From the NCBI GenBank assembly GCA_001972305.1, contig BDDD01001000.1, positions 62,001-126,000 on the forward strand: DNA of 64,000 bases, written 5' to 3'. The stretch comes from Cephalotus follicularis (taxonomy: Eukaryota > Streptophyta > Magnoliopsida > Oxalidales > Cephalotaceae). Of the stretch, positions 20,840-32,590 are shown piece by piece (the first letter of the stretch is position 1; every line of letters starts with the position of its first letter). The position numbers were made by a program, and so were the translations under genes. The notes beneath the pieces were generated by a model, which made no database searches, was not told the origin of the DNA, and saw only the letters and a program-made list of their open reading frames with translations.

Positions 20840-21022
20840 CAGTCTGCTGTCCATTTAAACTGTCGGCTTTTTCGCCTTGTGTAGTCGACTGTCTTAAGAA
20901 ACAGTCGGCTAGTTGCCTTGCACAGTCGACTGGACCCCTGTCACAGTCGACTGGATTCAACCCAGTTTGAGTAGTCGGCTGCCTATGCAATACAGTCGAC
21001 TGGATTTTGATACAGTCGGCTG
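20840..21022 (+). repeat. CAGTCGACTG 21-bp-phased cluster, LTR W
   Basis: Nine sites start at 20840, 20860, 20882, 20902, 20923, 20944, 20972, 20993 and 21013; seven of eight steps are 20-22 bp. The main variant here is CAGTCGGCTG on the sense strand, the reverse complement of the CAGCCGACTG variant prevailing in LTR Z. Confidence 0.9.
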
Positions 21023-22277
21023 GTTCTATCCAGTAAATTTTCTGGTTTCAAGTTTTGTTATCCGTTTGGTTTTGTAATGATTTGGAGTATGCTTTTGACA
21101 CTGCTAAATTACTGTTTGATGTTTGGAAGTAATTTTTGAATCCTTATATGAATGATATTATATCTTTTAGATTTTTGTGCTTCAAGGGACTTTTAAAATT
21201 GTTGATCAATTCGTCTATCTTCGTTGTGATCGCTTAAGGTACGAATTTTCTACTCTTTGGCTATCTGATTTTATTGGAACTATTCCGTTTCACTTTTTAT
21301 GATTAAAGTACGGATGTTTCGTTCCTTAATGACCTCCTACTGTTTTTTATAGTAAAAAGATAGTTTTACTTGATGGATAACATACCGATTCTTCATTCTT
21401 GGTCTCTTCCTACGGTTTTACTGAAATTAATTCAAATGTGATTCCTTCTGTTTTATGAACTTGGCTATGTTTTATGATTCGATACGATTTTGAAAATAAA
21501 AGTCAGTTGACATTTTGCGAATTTAATGTTCTTGACTTTATGCTATGACATGTTAAGAAATATGATACGATCATCTCTTTACAGTGGAAAATAAATGAGT
21601 TGATGCTATGTAATGATTTTGCTATGTCCAGAAAATGTTTAAAAAAATGTGTTTACGTTTTTAAATTGTTTTTAGAAATAAAGCAATGTTTTTCAAATAA
21701 TGATATACACAGAGACATTTCCTACCTATGGAGGTACCATAGGCATGTCGTAGGCCTGGCACAGGGACATGACACTTCCGTAGCAGTGTGATTTGACTAC
21801 GACGTCTCTCTATGTTATGAATAAGTCCCATGAGGCGGACTTATGGATCCGATATGTGTGATAGAGGCATATGGGTCGACTTTAGTTATATGACATGTGA
21901 TATGATATAAATTCTGGGGATTGATTGTGTAGTGTCGTACACTTCCTTCCGTTTGGCATGTGGGCCTTACAAACCCCTTGCAATTACGCATATGTGTATG
22001 CGCTTTGGATCTATGAGATGAGATTATGGAATTGGATAAGTCTCTGTTTGTTTTTCATTTTGAATATGTTTTGGGATTTTGAACTTGGATTATGTTTTGA
22101 AATTGAATAACGCTTTGAAAATTTGGATATTCGTTTTGAATTGATTGTATGACTACTTACCTTTGCTTTTGAAAATAATGTTAAAATTATTTTATGTATA
22201 AGGTATATGATATTCAAAGGTTCATGTATTTTCTATCCTTTAAATTATTGTTTTATTTTTTATGATTCTAAATCCGT

Positions 22278-22294
22278 ACTGAGGTTTGCTCAGT
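22278..22294 (+). other. LTR hairpin, ACTGAG/CTCAGT, LTR W
   Basis: Perfect 6-bp stem with loop GTTTG, followed 25 bases later by CGGCAGGT. It occupies the place taken by other stems in the other LTR families. Confidence 0.5.
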
Positions 22295-22701
22295 CGTGTT
22301 TTATTTTCCATGCGGCAGGTATTCTGGGACAACATTTGGGAAACGTGTGATGAGAGTGATGTCACCAATGTCTGAGGATCGCTTAGGAGATGATCCGTTT
22401 ATATTTTATTGCCGTTTGGTTATATTAGGATTTGCCTTTGAACGATGTTAGGACTTTTTATTCACAACTTTGGATTATGATGCTCTTAGTTTATGTTTAA
22501 GTTATTCAGACTACGATTTCAATTTCAGTTATGAATATGTTTTAGATCGTTAACGTTTTGTTCAGACTATCACGCATTTTGAATAAAAGATAAGTTAATA
22601 ATCTAATAAAAGGAATAAAATTGAGCCATGTTATAAGATCAGTTATGTTTAGTCTTGGATTAGGAAACCGGTAAGGGCTCCCGCCGTTCGGGGGCGTTAC
22701 A

Positions 22702-23361
22702 TATAAGCCCCAATGGCCGATTATAAGTTAAAAACACTTTTAAAACACTAAGATCCATACCCATAACCCTATAATCGAGAAAGAGGAAAGAATAGGCCTA
22801 TAAACCTATAACTCTCATTTCTCTCTCTGATTTCCATTATAATCAATAGTTAACCATAACAATTACCCTAACTTATCCATCTAGCATATATACAACCATC
22901 CATAACTATATAAGCATTCAATTCAGTCAAAATGCATGGATTCAAAGCACATATGTAGAACCTACCTCAAAGCTGTTGAGAATGAAGAACAAGCTTGATT
23001 CAATGTTGGATCCTAGTTATGATCCTTCATTCAAGTTCCAAACTCCACCACAAATCCAATAACTCCTTCCTTGCCCGATTCTGACCTCTATCTCTAAACT
23101 CTCTTTCTCACTTCCTCTCTATGGAAATGGAAAGAGAAATGAAAATGAGAATAAAAATAGTTAACTCGCCTATATATAGACCCCTTTAGGTGAAAACTTG
23201 GAAAACATGACTTAGATTCAGTTGAACCTCCATAACCCATAAACAGTCATAAAAGTGGAAATTTTTACAATATACATACAATCCATGCCATCCATCAATA
23301 CAATACCATACAATATAGTATAAATACAATCAAGTACGAACATTTATACTCGGGGCTTACA
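22702..23361 (-). repeat. 3' LTR fragment, element C
   Basis: The first 660 bp of the LTR, starting (minus strand) TGTAAGCCCCGAG at 23361 and cut at 22702 by the end of LTR W. A TATA-like box lies at 23170-23179. It matches the 63430-64000 part of the 5' LTR and the start of LTR A. Confidence 0.88.
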
Positions 23362-23556
23362 CCCTCCCCTCCTTAGAGAAATCTAGTCCTGAGATTCCCT
23401 ATGGTCAAAACAAGTGAGGGTATATCGCTCTCACGTCTTCCTCACACTCCTATGTTGCTTCCTCTAGCTCATGATACTGCCATAACACTTTAACCAATGC
23501 AATGCTCTTGTTCCTTATCTGCTTGACATGACAATCGAGGATCTGAACGGGCATCT
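23362..23556 (-). pseudogene. Chromodomain and polypurine tract, element C
   Basis: Reads MPVQILDCHVKQIRNKSIAL then VKVLWQYHELEEAT in the minus frame, nearly the wording of element A at 4107-4240, followed by the polypurine tract beside the LTR. It stops abruptly at 23556, where element B begins. Confidence 0.88.
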
Positions 23557-26455
23557 TGACATGCCCCATTCCCAAACAACACCCGGGGAGGCGGCTGTGC
23601 CAGGAGGAAGGATCCACCACCCAGATCCTCGACCTCAAACACAAAAACTCCAACTCAAAAGCCTGACCTTCTAAATTATGAGATCAGACGTGAAAACACG
23701 TCGCGGAGGACAACTGTTCAAGCTCCCTAGACGACCACGCACTATAAGGTATTAAACAATTAACGCCTGAGCATAGGAAACGACAACGTATGACTAAGCC
23801 TTAAGCCTGAGGTCAACTCTAAGATCCGAGAACTAACGCCTTACGGAGGACAACAACCCGAGGTCCCCCAAACACCCAAGGCAAGCTAGGGGCTGGGACC
23901 ACACTACGCCCGAGCACTCAAGAGGTCGGCGTAGGGTCAGGCATCAAAACATCTTAAGGGATTTCATTGGTCAGGGGTCAGTAGGTCAGGAAAAACTAAG
24001 GAAAGGTCAACAATCACATAACGCCCGCGACTCATGTCTGAGGACGCCTTACGTCCGAGGACACTTTATGTTTGAGGACAAGGTTCCCACCAACTACACT
24101 ACCTTCACATAGGGACTTGGTTTGCTAAAGGCCAAGGAGATCTGGCCTATGCCGAGGAGGGCCTACCAGGTCCTCTGGTATCCTGTCTAATTGGCACCAC
24201 AGGATTTCCACTGCAGGGAACATAAACAACATCATAAAACATCCCAAGGATCTCATATACATCATGAGGCATGAACATCAAAATACCGAGCATTGATAGC
24301 AGACGAAAACATATAAAAACCATAGGTGAAATACATTAAGGGTTATCATCTATTGCAGGGCTTGAGGACTCCCAAGAACAACAAGAAGAATATATACAAA
24401 AACCCCCAAAAATGCCCCAAAAATGCATGAAGGTCCAAAATGGCAGAGGAGCCATCCTAAGGTGCTTGCGTCAACGTCTACCTCTTCCAAAACGCTTTCA
24501 CTTGGTGGATCTCAAGAACTCTGAACCCTTACTTCCTTAGCACAAAACCTGAGAGGGGATTAGTCCAACTGACTATTGAGTGAGAGCAAGGAAACTTCCC
24601 GAGCATACCACGACCACGGGGTGTTAAACGATCAACTCATGCCCTGCCCCAACTGGGCCGAGGACACAACATATAACACTGCTCAATAAAACAATCAAAG
24701 AGGTGAATATGCATAGACCAAGGGTATAAGATAACAAGGAGAAATGACGTTAGAGTAACACTCAATGACTAATCTCAATGAAGAAAGTAACAACAGCAAA
24801 GATACATAATATGCCAAGAAGCCATATATCAGAGGATCGCCAATGATCAAGACTCCGAGGATCACAAATGATCAGAGGACTACTGGTACTGTATCAATCA
24901 CATGAACACATGCCACACATTCATACGCACATCATACTCACACATTTCCACTGCCAGAACCACCTTGGCCAACACAAGTAACAGCTTCGCTGGGACCAAA
25001 TCAGTGAGGTCATGGGCTATAGGACTGTACACATCCCTCATATACTCATATAGATACCAACTTCCAGACCACTGTGTGAACATCGATTGAAGGGATACGC
25101 AAGCACTCCTTCGTCGGCAATCACACGTTGGGTGTACCAAACTACATGAACCTTGATCAAGGGGCTACGCAAACCCTCCCTCATCGGCAATCATGTAATT
25201 CCAAGTACTACATCACATGAACCTCAATCTAGAGGGGCCCTCCCTCGTCGAAAATCACGCAATACGACATCAACCAAGGGTCAATCACGCAATGTGACAT
25301 CAACCAAGGGTCCCGCGGATCACTGCTCAGCTCCACCCTTGTTGAAATGAAAGAGGAGAACTTTGACCCAGAGGTGAGCGAATCACCACTCAGACCATCT
25401 CAGGCCGGCAATCTTGTGTCTGAGCGTTCAATCATGGCCTGAACCAAGAAGTAGCAGATCCGTCGGCTACCCTCACACAACATTTCACCATAGACCAATG
25501 AAATGAGAAAATCCAGGTATGGAACCCGGGCACAGTCACACCCAACAGCCCATCATAGACAATGAGACTGCTGAATGGAATTGGGATCGAATGCCCACTC
25601 ATCCATAAGCCATAATGAGTCTCATACATATCTGAGCATACTAGTAACCAGTATCTGAGAACAACACACGATGTCAGGAAGCATGAAATACTACAACAAT
25701 AGGGGAAAACACATCAACCCAGATATAGAGCATCTATGCTCGAAAAATAGTATCAACATGCAATAATCAATAAGACAACAGGAGAAAGGATCCTGGTCAA
25801 AGATAATATCATGGAAAAAGGCATATTAAACATTAAGACTCTCAGTATCAATTGATAGAAAGGAAAGATCCCACTCACAGTACTGTAACACTTCTGATTA
25901 GCTTCCTTGCTGTGCGGACTCCGTGCCTGGATCTTCTTCTACAAGACCAACACATAACAACTTAGCTACAACTATCAACATATCTTTGAGGAACATGCAT
26001 GAACACTCACACTCCTAAGAACCATAACAAAGTCCTTGCTCAGCCTCACATACCATTACTCTACTGTTGAAATGTCATACCACTAACATGCCAAGGAGAA
26101 CACTCACCTTGCTAACACGTAGGCGGCGAGAGCGTCCAAACCTCAGACAACGAACAATGCTTCAGGAAAAACAAAGAAGAAAGGAAGAAAACTCACAGGC
26201 AAAACACTTTCTTCAACGTGAACTGACAGAAAATGAGCAACCTCACCTGCCACAGCCGAAAGTGTCAACTGCCAAACTTCCTCAACACACTTCACATGTC
26301 CCAAGACCACATACCAAAAAATATCTCTTTTACTCTTAACTTACCACATTGGGCCTTATCCAACACAAGCCCAAACTGAACCAACCCAAGGAAAAAGAAA
26401 TCTTTTTCCCAAGGCCCGAATGCTAATTTGTCCAAAATTAAAATGGGTCGTTACA
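23557..26455 (-). repeat. 3' LTR of element B
   Basis: On the plus strand TGACATGCCCC...GGGTCGTTACA, about 2.9 kb; on the sense strand it starts TGTAACGACCC after a polypurine tract. Its left 1.16 kb matches 56871-57950. It is AG/AC-rich, with repeated words such as GAGGACAACA, and carries tandem repeats at 25078-25312. No GTCGAC palindrome cluster was seen. Confidence 0.9.
25078..25312. repeat. 70-bp and 30-bp tandem repeats in LTR B
   Basis: Three diverged copies of a unit of about 70 bp start at 25078, 25148 and 25219 (each with GAAC, CTACGCAA-like and CGTCGGCAATCA-like words). Two copies of a 30-bp unit (AATCACGCAATGTGACATCA type) follow at 25253 and 25283. Confidence 0.75.
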
Positions 26456-26471
26456 TCCTCTCCCCCTTAAG
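26456..26471 (-). other. Polypurine tract, element B
   Basis: Minus-strand TTAAGGGGGAGAGGA abuts the LTR start TGTAACGACCC. Confidence 0.85.
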
Positions 26472-27530
26472 GGAATTTTGTCCTCAAAATTTGAGCTCTG
26501 GTCCGAGGAAAAGGTCTGGATAGTGTTCCTTCATCTGGTCCTCAGAATCCTACGTAGCTTCCTCGGCTACATGGTTCCTTCACAAAACCTTTACCAATGG
26601 AATGGTTTCATGCCATCAGACCTGTTCTCGTCGATCCAAAATTTGCACTGGAGCTTCCTCATAAGCCAACACCGGCAAATCCTCTTTGGACAACACGATA
26701 GGTTCGTCCAAAACATGGGAAGGATCAGCAATGTACTTCCTCAGTATAGATACATGAAAAATGTCATGAACTCTGGCCAACTGTGGAGGTAACGCCATAC
26801 GATAAGCCACTAGTTCGATCCTTTTAAAAATCTCAAAGGGACCCATGTACCTCGGGCTAAGCTTCCTGCGCTTACCAAAACTAACGATTCCCGTATAAGG
26901 TGACACACGGAGGAAGACCTTGTCACCTACCGAGAACTCCAAATCCTTGCGGTGCTTGTTGGCATAACTCTTTTGCCTGCTCTGAGCCGCACGCAATCTA
27001 TCTAAGATAATCTTCACCTTCTCGGCTGCGTCTCGGACTAAATCTGGTCCTAACAACCTTTGCTCTCCCACTTCATTCCAAAACAAAGGTGTTCTGTAAC
27101 ATCTGCCATATAAGGCTTCCTAAGGAGACATTCCAATGCTCGCTTGATGGCTGTTGTTGTTAGCGAACTCGATCAAAGTTAGGTGGTCATCCCAACTACC
27201 CTTGAAATCCATAACACATGCCCTCAACATGTCCTCAAGAATCTGGATAGCATGCTCAGACTACCCAAACATCAGAGCACCATCATCTATGATGTAGAAG
27301 TTAGTTCGAGAGCCTTCTCTGACTTGCTTCATAAACTTAGCCAACCTCCAGTCCTTCTCTTGCACTCCTCGGATCTGCTCTACCCAAACAGACCTCACCC
27401 GCAGAGAAGCTAACATTGCTCCACTGTCCTTGGCTGACAGCTCTGTACCCAAGGAGCTTAATTGTTCCAACATCAGTAAGTAAACCAACTGAACGTGAGC
27501 CAAGGAAATAGAGGATTTCCTGCTCAACGC
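26472..27530 (-). pseudogene. Integrase and chromodomain, element B
   Basis: The minus-strand piece 27086-26616 gives the integrase C-terminal part (SVGDKVFLRVSPYTGIVSFG, RYMGPFEIF, HVSILRKYIADPSHVL, APVQILDRREQV). The chromodomain words (HSIGKG-type tract and HYPDLF) follow in other frames to about 26480, with at least two stops. The upstream catalytic core (27090-27260) is only partly readable. The segment from 27527 to 27261 is the pre-integrase linker, with IRGVQEKDWRLAKFMKQVRE. The HHCC module seems to have been lost near 27260. Confidence 0.85.
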
Positions 27531-27947
27531 ATTAGTAACTACGTTGGCGTTACCTGAATGATACTTAATGGTACAATCATAGTCCTTGATGAGCTCAATC
27601 CATCTCTTCTACCTCATGTTCAAATGTCGTTGGGAAGACAAATACCTTAAGCTCTGGTGGTAGGTAAAGATCTGGAAAGCCTCGACATAAAGATAATGAC
27701 GCCATATCTTCAAAGCATACACCACCACATCTAACTCCGAATCATGGATGGGGTAATTGAGCTCATGAATCTTCAACTATCAGGATGCATAGGCAAGAAC
27801 CTTTCCTTCTTGCATCAACTCACAACCGAGGCCTTGATGAGAAGCATCACTGTACACCAAAAAACCAATATTCGGAGAAGGAAAAGTCAACACTGTAGCT
27901 GACGTTTACTTATCCTTCAACACTTGGAAGCTCTTCTCACAGTCTTC
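27531..27947 (-). pseudogene. RNase H, element B
   Basis: Minus-strand RNase H, broken by several stops. Recognisable words read from the reverse strand include YSDASHQGLGCELMQEGKV (about 27860-27800), LNYPIHDSELDVVVYALK and the following GNANVVTNALSRK-like linker. It joins reverse transcriptase at 27948. Confidence 0.75.
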
Positions 27948-28294
27948 TTACCATGCGAACTTCACATCCTTCCTCGTCAACCTTGACAGAGATGCCTCTA
28001 TCACTGAGAATCCCTCAACAAACCTTCGATAATAGCCAGAAATTCTGAGGAAACTGTGCACCTCTGGTACGCTCTTGGGTCGCTCCCAGGATAACACTAC
28101 TTCGACCTTCCTCGGGTCAAGCTCAACACCTTGGCCCGAGATCACATGGCCTAAGAAAACAAACTTGTCCAACCTAAACTCGCATTTACTGAGCTTAGCA
28201 TACAACTCATGGTTCCTCAAGGTCTGCAAAACAATCCTCAGATGCTCATCATGCCTGGACAAACTCTGAGAATAGACCATCACATCATCTATAT
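27948..28294 (-). pseudogene. Reverse transcriptase, C-terminal part, element B
   Basis: Reads [56 protein letters not shown]. The insertion point of copia D lies in the active-site motif: the residues up to the second valine-phenylalanine are at 54352 onwards and the isoleucine-aspartate-aspartate is here. Confidence 0.92.
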
Positions 28295-28388
28295 TGTTAG
28301 AGGGTGAGTGACCAGTCAAGCCACTAGGTGACTGATTGTTCATGTAAAGTCTACTTTTAATGTAAACAATCATATTCTTTTATATTAC
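28295..28388 (+). repeat. 5' LTR of element D, piece 1
   Basis: Begins TGTTAGAGGGTGAG, the same as the 3' LTR at 52397, and is cut at ATTAC by insertion Y. Confidence 0.9.
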
Positions 28389-29597
28389 TGCAATGCTCCA
28401 GATATATATATATATAAGAAAAAAAAGAAGAGAGAAAAGTGCCATGCACTTTAACGCGTCAAAGGGAGAACAAGGGAGACGTGAGAGAGAAGAAGAGAGG
28501 GAGGCGCGCTACTCCAGCCGACGTCTTCGGTGTTGTCCTCTGAGGGTGAAGGCGAGTTCCTGAAGCCCCGGTATTCTTCTTTCCTTCTCCTCTTTTCTGT
28601 TTTTCTTTTCTCTATCGCTCGACACTTTGCATCTCTATCACCGTTTCCACCATCGATCCCGTCGCGGGTTTGGGGCCGGTCTTTGTCTAAAAGAGCAACT
28701 CTTCCCATCTTGATGGCTGTTGAGGTGATTTCTGATCGAAATCGGCAGGGAATGGTTGGCTGAGTCAACCTAGCGAGTTTGACTCGCTGCTTGCTATGAC
28801 TACCCGTTCCTTGGTTAGTCACGGCGAGTCTCAGCTAAAGATGTGTAGAACAGGTCGTGTGGAGGTCCATTTGTGAGGTGGTTGGAATTATGGAAGTTCA
28901 GCGAGTTGACTTAGTGAGTCAAACTCACTGTTGCCTATGACACGACATCCGGCGTTGAGTCTCGGTGAGTCTCCGATGGTTATGAATAGATCAGCCAATT
29001 TGGAGCCTGTTTATGGCATGGCCGGAGCCCCGATGTGTTGGCCAGAATCTGGTCAGAACTTCAGTGACGATAGTGTGTTGCTACCTTTATGTAGATCATA
29101 ACGGAATGTGATGGTTATTGCAGTGATACTAAGAGAATGAAAACTATGTTGACACAAGATGGAGTTGTGCTTGTAACGACGAGTGAAGCTTAGAGGAGGT
29201 AGTAGTTCGTCGATTTTGCTGCAAGTCCTCCCAACTCTCAGGCTCAGTTGTTAACAGGTAAGGTATTCATATGCTCCGTGGTACGTACTCATACCACTAT
29301 TGAATTGATCTCATTCGTATACGCCAGTATGGGACGGTAGTATACGAATGGTAGATCACCGGAGTACGTAGGGTTATACTGCTTGCTTTGGATTGTGCAT
29401 CCTGAATGGTTACATGGATTGATATTGTAATAACCACAATTTTCAATTAATGTATATTGTACAATGTTGAATAAAATATACAACATATTGAGGTTTAGTG
29501 TTCAATTACTATGAATAATATGTACGTGGTTTGGTTTAGAATTGAATGAAATCGAGAGGTCCTTAAATAAACTTAAGGAACCAGAATCAGTACCTAA

Positions 29598-29655
29598 CAG
29601 TCGACTGGTTAGTTTATGGAAGGACAGTCGACTGTCACAGGGTAACAGTCGACTG
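29598..29655 (+). repeat. CAGTCGACTG trio, LTR X
   Basis: Three perfect palindromes at 29598, 29625 and 29646 (steps 27 and 21). Confidence 0.92.
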
Positions 29656-30576
29656 GTTTGGCTCAGATAGGTGTCTGTGCATGGCGTGTGAAACAGGGCA
29701 GTGGCAATTGATGGTAGTGCCCTAAACTTGTCATGCAGGACTGATGCGTGCCACCAGCTGTGTAACATGCAAGAGTGGTGTCTTTTATGTGCTCTATTCC
29801 ATCTGCAGACCTGCAAACCTGCAAAACAGAAATTGGAAGGAGTAAGGAAATGTGCATGTGAGAGAGAGAAAGGAAAATGTTGGGGATTGAAGTTAATGGA
29901 ATCTGACGAATTCCTAAGCATTTAAACCTTGTATATCAGCTGTTGAGAGCTTGATTGAGTGGTAGAAACACTGAGAAGAGAGGGTTTATGGTGGAGTAAT
30001 TTCTGAACTTGCATGTTGGAGTTAGAGAGTTCAAAGTGGAGATTGAAGCTTGATTCTCCCTGGTAAGTCACTGGTTTAAGTTACTTATGTTACCATGGCT
30101 CAACAATAGTATAAACACACTAAGTTGATATTATATCTACTGGTTAACATGCATGTATAGAGTAATTGCTAGAATTGGAGTTGAGTTGGTAAAGAGTTTT
30201 GGGAACTCAAAGTGAGTTTGAGGCTTAGGATCTCTCTGGTAAGTTGCTGGTTTGATTTCAGTACTGGTATGGTAGTTAGTCAACCACATATAGTTAATGA
30301 TTTTCATTCTATATGCCTGTCATCATGCACCTATAGCATTAAATTTCTAGCTTGTTGGTGTTGAGTTGAAGTTGGAACTCAAATAGAAGAATCAATCCAA
30401 TTTGATTCTGAGATAGCAACTGAGGTAGGGGTATTGACATGTTTTTTAAGATATAATATGTATAGCATGTCTGGATAATTTCTCTAAGATTGCATGTTAT
30501 TAATTGGTTTGAATAGGAATGTGAACATGCATACTCTGTTCTGTTAAACAACTGCATGTTGTTTTTCTGGGCAAAA

Positions 30577-30671
30577 CTGTTGACTGTTAAGGACAAACAG
30601 TCGACTAGTAAATGTAAACAGCCGACTGTTAAAGACAAACAGTCAACAACTCAATGTAAAACAGTCGACTA
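30577..30671 (+). repeat. CAGTCGACTG group of five, LTR X
   Basis: Sites start at 30577, 30598, 30619, 30640 and 30662; steps 21, 21, 21 and 22. The spacers are AT-rich and partly alike (TTAAGGACAAA and GTAAATGTAAA types). Confidence 0.92.
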
Positions 30672-31626
30672 TTAAGAGATAATTTACTGATAATAGGGTA
30701 CTGTTTAGGCTTAAATTGTATGTAATCACCCTGGCCTCCACGTGGGATGATTCTAATATTCAATCCTAGCCATGTGTAGTTACATTTCAGGAATTAAACG
30801 ACTTATGCATTCCTTGTGTGAATTGTACAAGAATGACTATGGTTATGCTAATGACCCTTGTTTGAATCCTTGAATTGCTATTGTCCCTATTGTTATGCTT
30901 CTGTATAATGTTGCTGTTATAGGTATTATATATCTGTTAAGTGTTCATAAACACTATCCTTTCACTAAATTTCAAGGATTAAACCAACTAAGTGCTATAA
31001 ACACAAATATGGATTTTAACTATGGTTTTCAAAATGAAAACTTACTGTCAAATGATTTACTGATTTTCCTCCCATGAGAGGTACCACTACTGTATTGTTA
31101 CTGTTTCATCCAAAAGAGAGGTACGGTCTTGAATTGTTAAATGTTTCTAAAAGAAAACTACTACAATATTGCATATTATAGATAAATGTAATTATTGTTA
31201 TTGAATTGATTGAATTGTTTGTCTATGCTTATTGACGTTACTCGAGTGATAGGGGACATCACTGGCTACGGGGTGGTCCTATGTGCCAACAATTGGCTAG
31301 AGCTTCCACCAAGCTTATCTGCAATACAGATCTTGATTGTTACCTACCCGCTAAATGCCGATAGAATTGTTACCTGATCTATCATCTTCAGAGTGTAGGG
31401 TGATAGTTAGGTGGTGTGCAGTTGGTGTTAGGAGTTACCGACATGTGACACCCAACCATTGTATTGATTGATTTTACCCTTGTGCAGTATTCTTGAATTG
31501 TATTGTCTATGGCCACTTGGCATGATTGATCATATATATTGGAATACTTAAATAAATATGTTATTTTCAAAATAAACTGTCATACATGTTTACATTTATA
31601 TATTCTTTCTCATGCTTTATTCCTAC

Positions 31627-31651
31627 TTAGCCGAGTGAGGACAAAGGCTAA
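31627..31651 (+). other. LTR hairpin, TTAGCC/GGCTAA, LTR X
   Basis: Same stem and same 13-base loop (GAGTGAGGACAAA) as LTR Z, followed by ACCCCCTACAATTTTAG. Confidence 0.6.
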
Positions 31652-32194
31652 CCCCCTACAATTTTAGATTAAGTGAAGGCATTCGGGCAAGTGCGGCTGA
31701 AGCTTGGGGAGAGCTTCTATTTTGCTTAAGGTTGTTACTTTAAGATGTCAAGTGGTATTGTAATAAATCATACTCCGTTGTTATATTTACATTTCAGACA
31801 TGTAATTTATAACTTATGTTTGTACTTGTAAGCTTGTAGTATGGGCTGCGTACGGATAATCAAAATAATCCGGTTATGGAATGCTTCCGCTTTTGATTAT
31901 GAATCGTGATTAACTGTTGAATGCTGGATTATTATAACTGATATCTTTATATATGTTGTCTTGGGAAAACGGGGTGTGACAAATATGGACTGTTTGAGAT
32001 AGATTGTATGGATATGCATATTGAGATGATTGTTATTGTAATTGATGGTTACTATATGTGTTATGTGAACTGATTGGGAACTAGGATATGGTTTATAAAC
32101 TGTATTTCCTTGGATTGAAACTGATTTTTTATGGGCTTTGGACATAGTTTCCACTGACTTGTGAACTGTTTTGTAAACTGTTGTTCTGATAAAA

Positions 32195-32356
32195 CCGTCA
32201 ACACTTTACTGCTTTCGAACTGGTCCGTCGACGTTTTCATGCCCTTGAAACTGAGCAGTCGACATTTTATACTTATGCTTTCTAAAATAGTTGACGCTTT
32301 GTGTGTTGAACTAATCCGTCGACACTTTATGCTTTCCAAACTAAACTAGTCGATGC
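32195..32356 (+). repeat. GTCGAC palindrome sites, LTR Y
   Basis: Six sites of the CCGTCGACGT or TAGTCGATGC kind start at 32195, 32225, 32256, 32288, 32316 and 32347. Here the step is 28-32 bp, not 21, which makes this the loosest of the clusters. Confidence 0.75.
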
Positions 32357-32509
32357 TTAGTGCTCCGTTTTACCAAAAATATGGTTGTTCCACACCGTTT
32401 TTGATCTTAAACGATTTCTACTTTAAGTGGATTCCATAGGAAGCTTCCCTAAGGCCTTGTAGCCTGTGAAAATCCCCTTTTAATACTTTTTATCTAGAAA
32501 CCAATTTTC

Positions 32510-32590
32510 AAATGGATATCAAAATGGTTCTCAAATGGATATTGAAATGGTTCTCAAATGGATATCGAAATGGTTTTCGAAATGGTTTTC
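32510..32590 (+). repeat. 23-bp tandem repeat, LTR Y
   Basis: Three units of AAATGGATATCNAAATGGTTCTC type at 32510, 32533 and 32556, then a half unit. The same AATGG-rich wording goes on loosely to 32770 and reappears at 33410-33560. The open frames across it are by-products. Confidence 0.88.

Larger units (their letters stand above)
19863..22701 (+). repeat. 3' LTR of element W (gypsy)
   Basis: TGTAATAACCC...GGGGCGTTACA, about 2.84 kb, with TGTAA/TTACA inverted ends. It holds a palindrome cluster (20840-21022) and a hairpin (22278-22294). The same hairpin in the opposite orientation is found in the solo LTR S, which is a relative. Its right end lies directly against the broken LTR of element C. 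Confidence 0.85.
29426..31981 (+). repeat. LTR X: solo LTR nested in Y
   Basis: TGTAATAACCAC...GGGGTGTGACA, about 2.56 kb, no internal region. The flanks GATAT (29421-29425) and AATAT (31982-31986) agree in four of five bases, an imperfect target duplication. The end and the TTAGCC hairpin relate it to the LTRs of element E. It holds two small palindrome groups. Confidence 0.75.
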
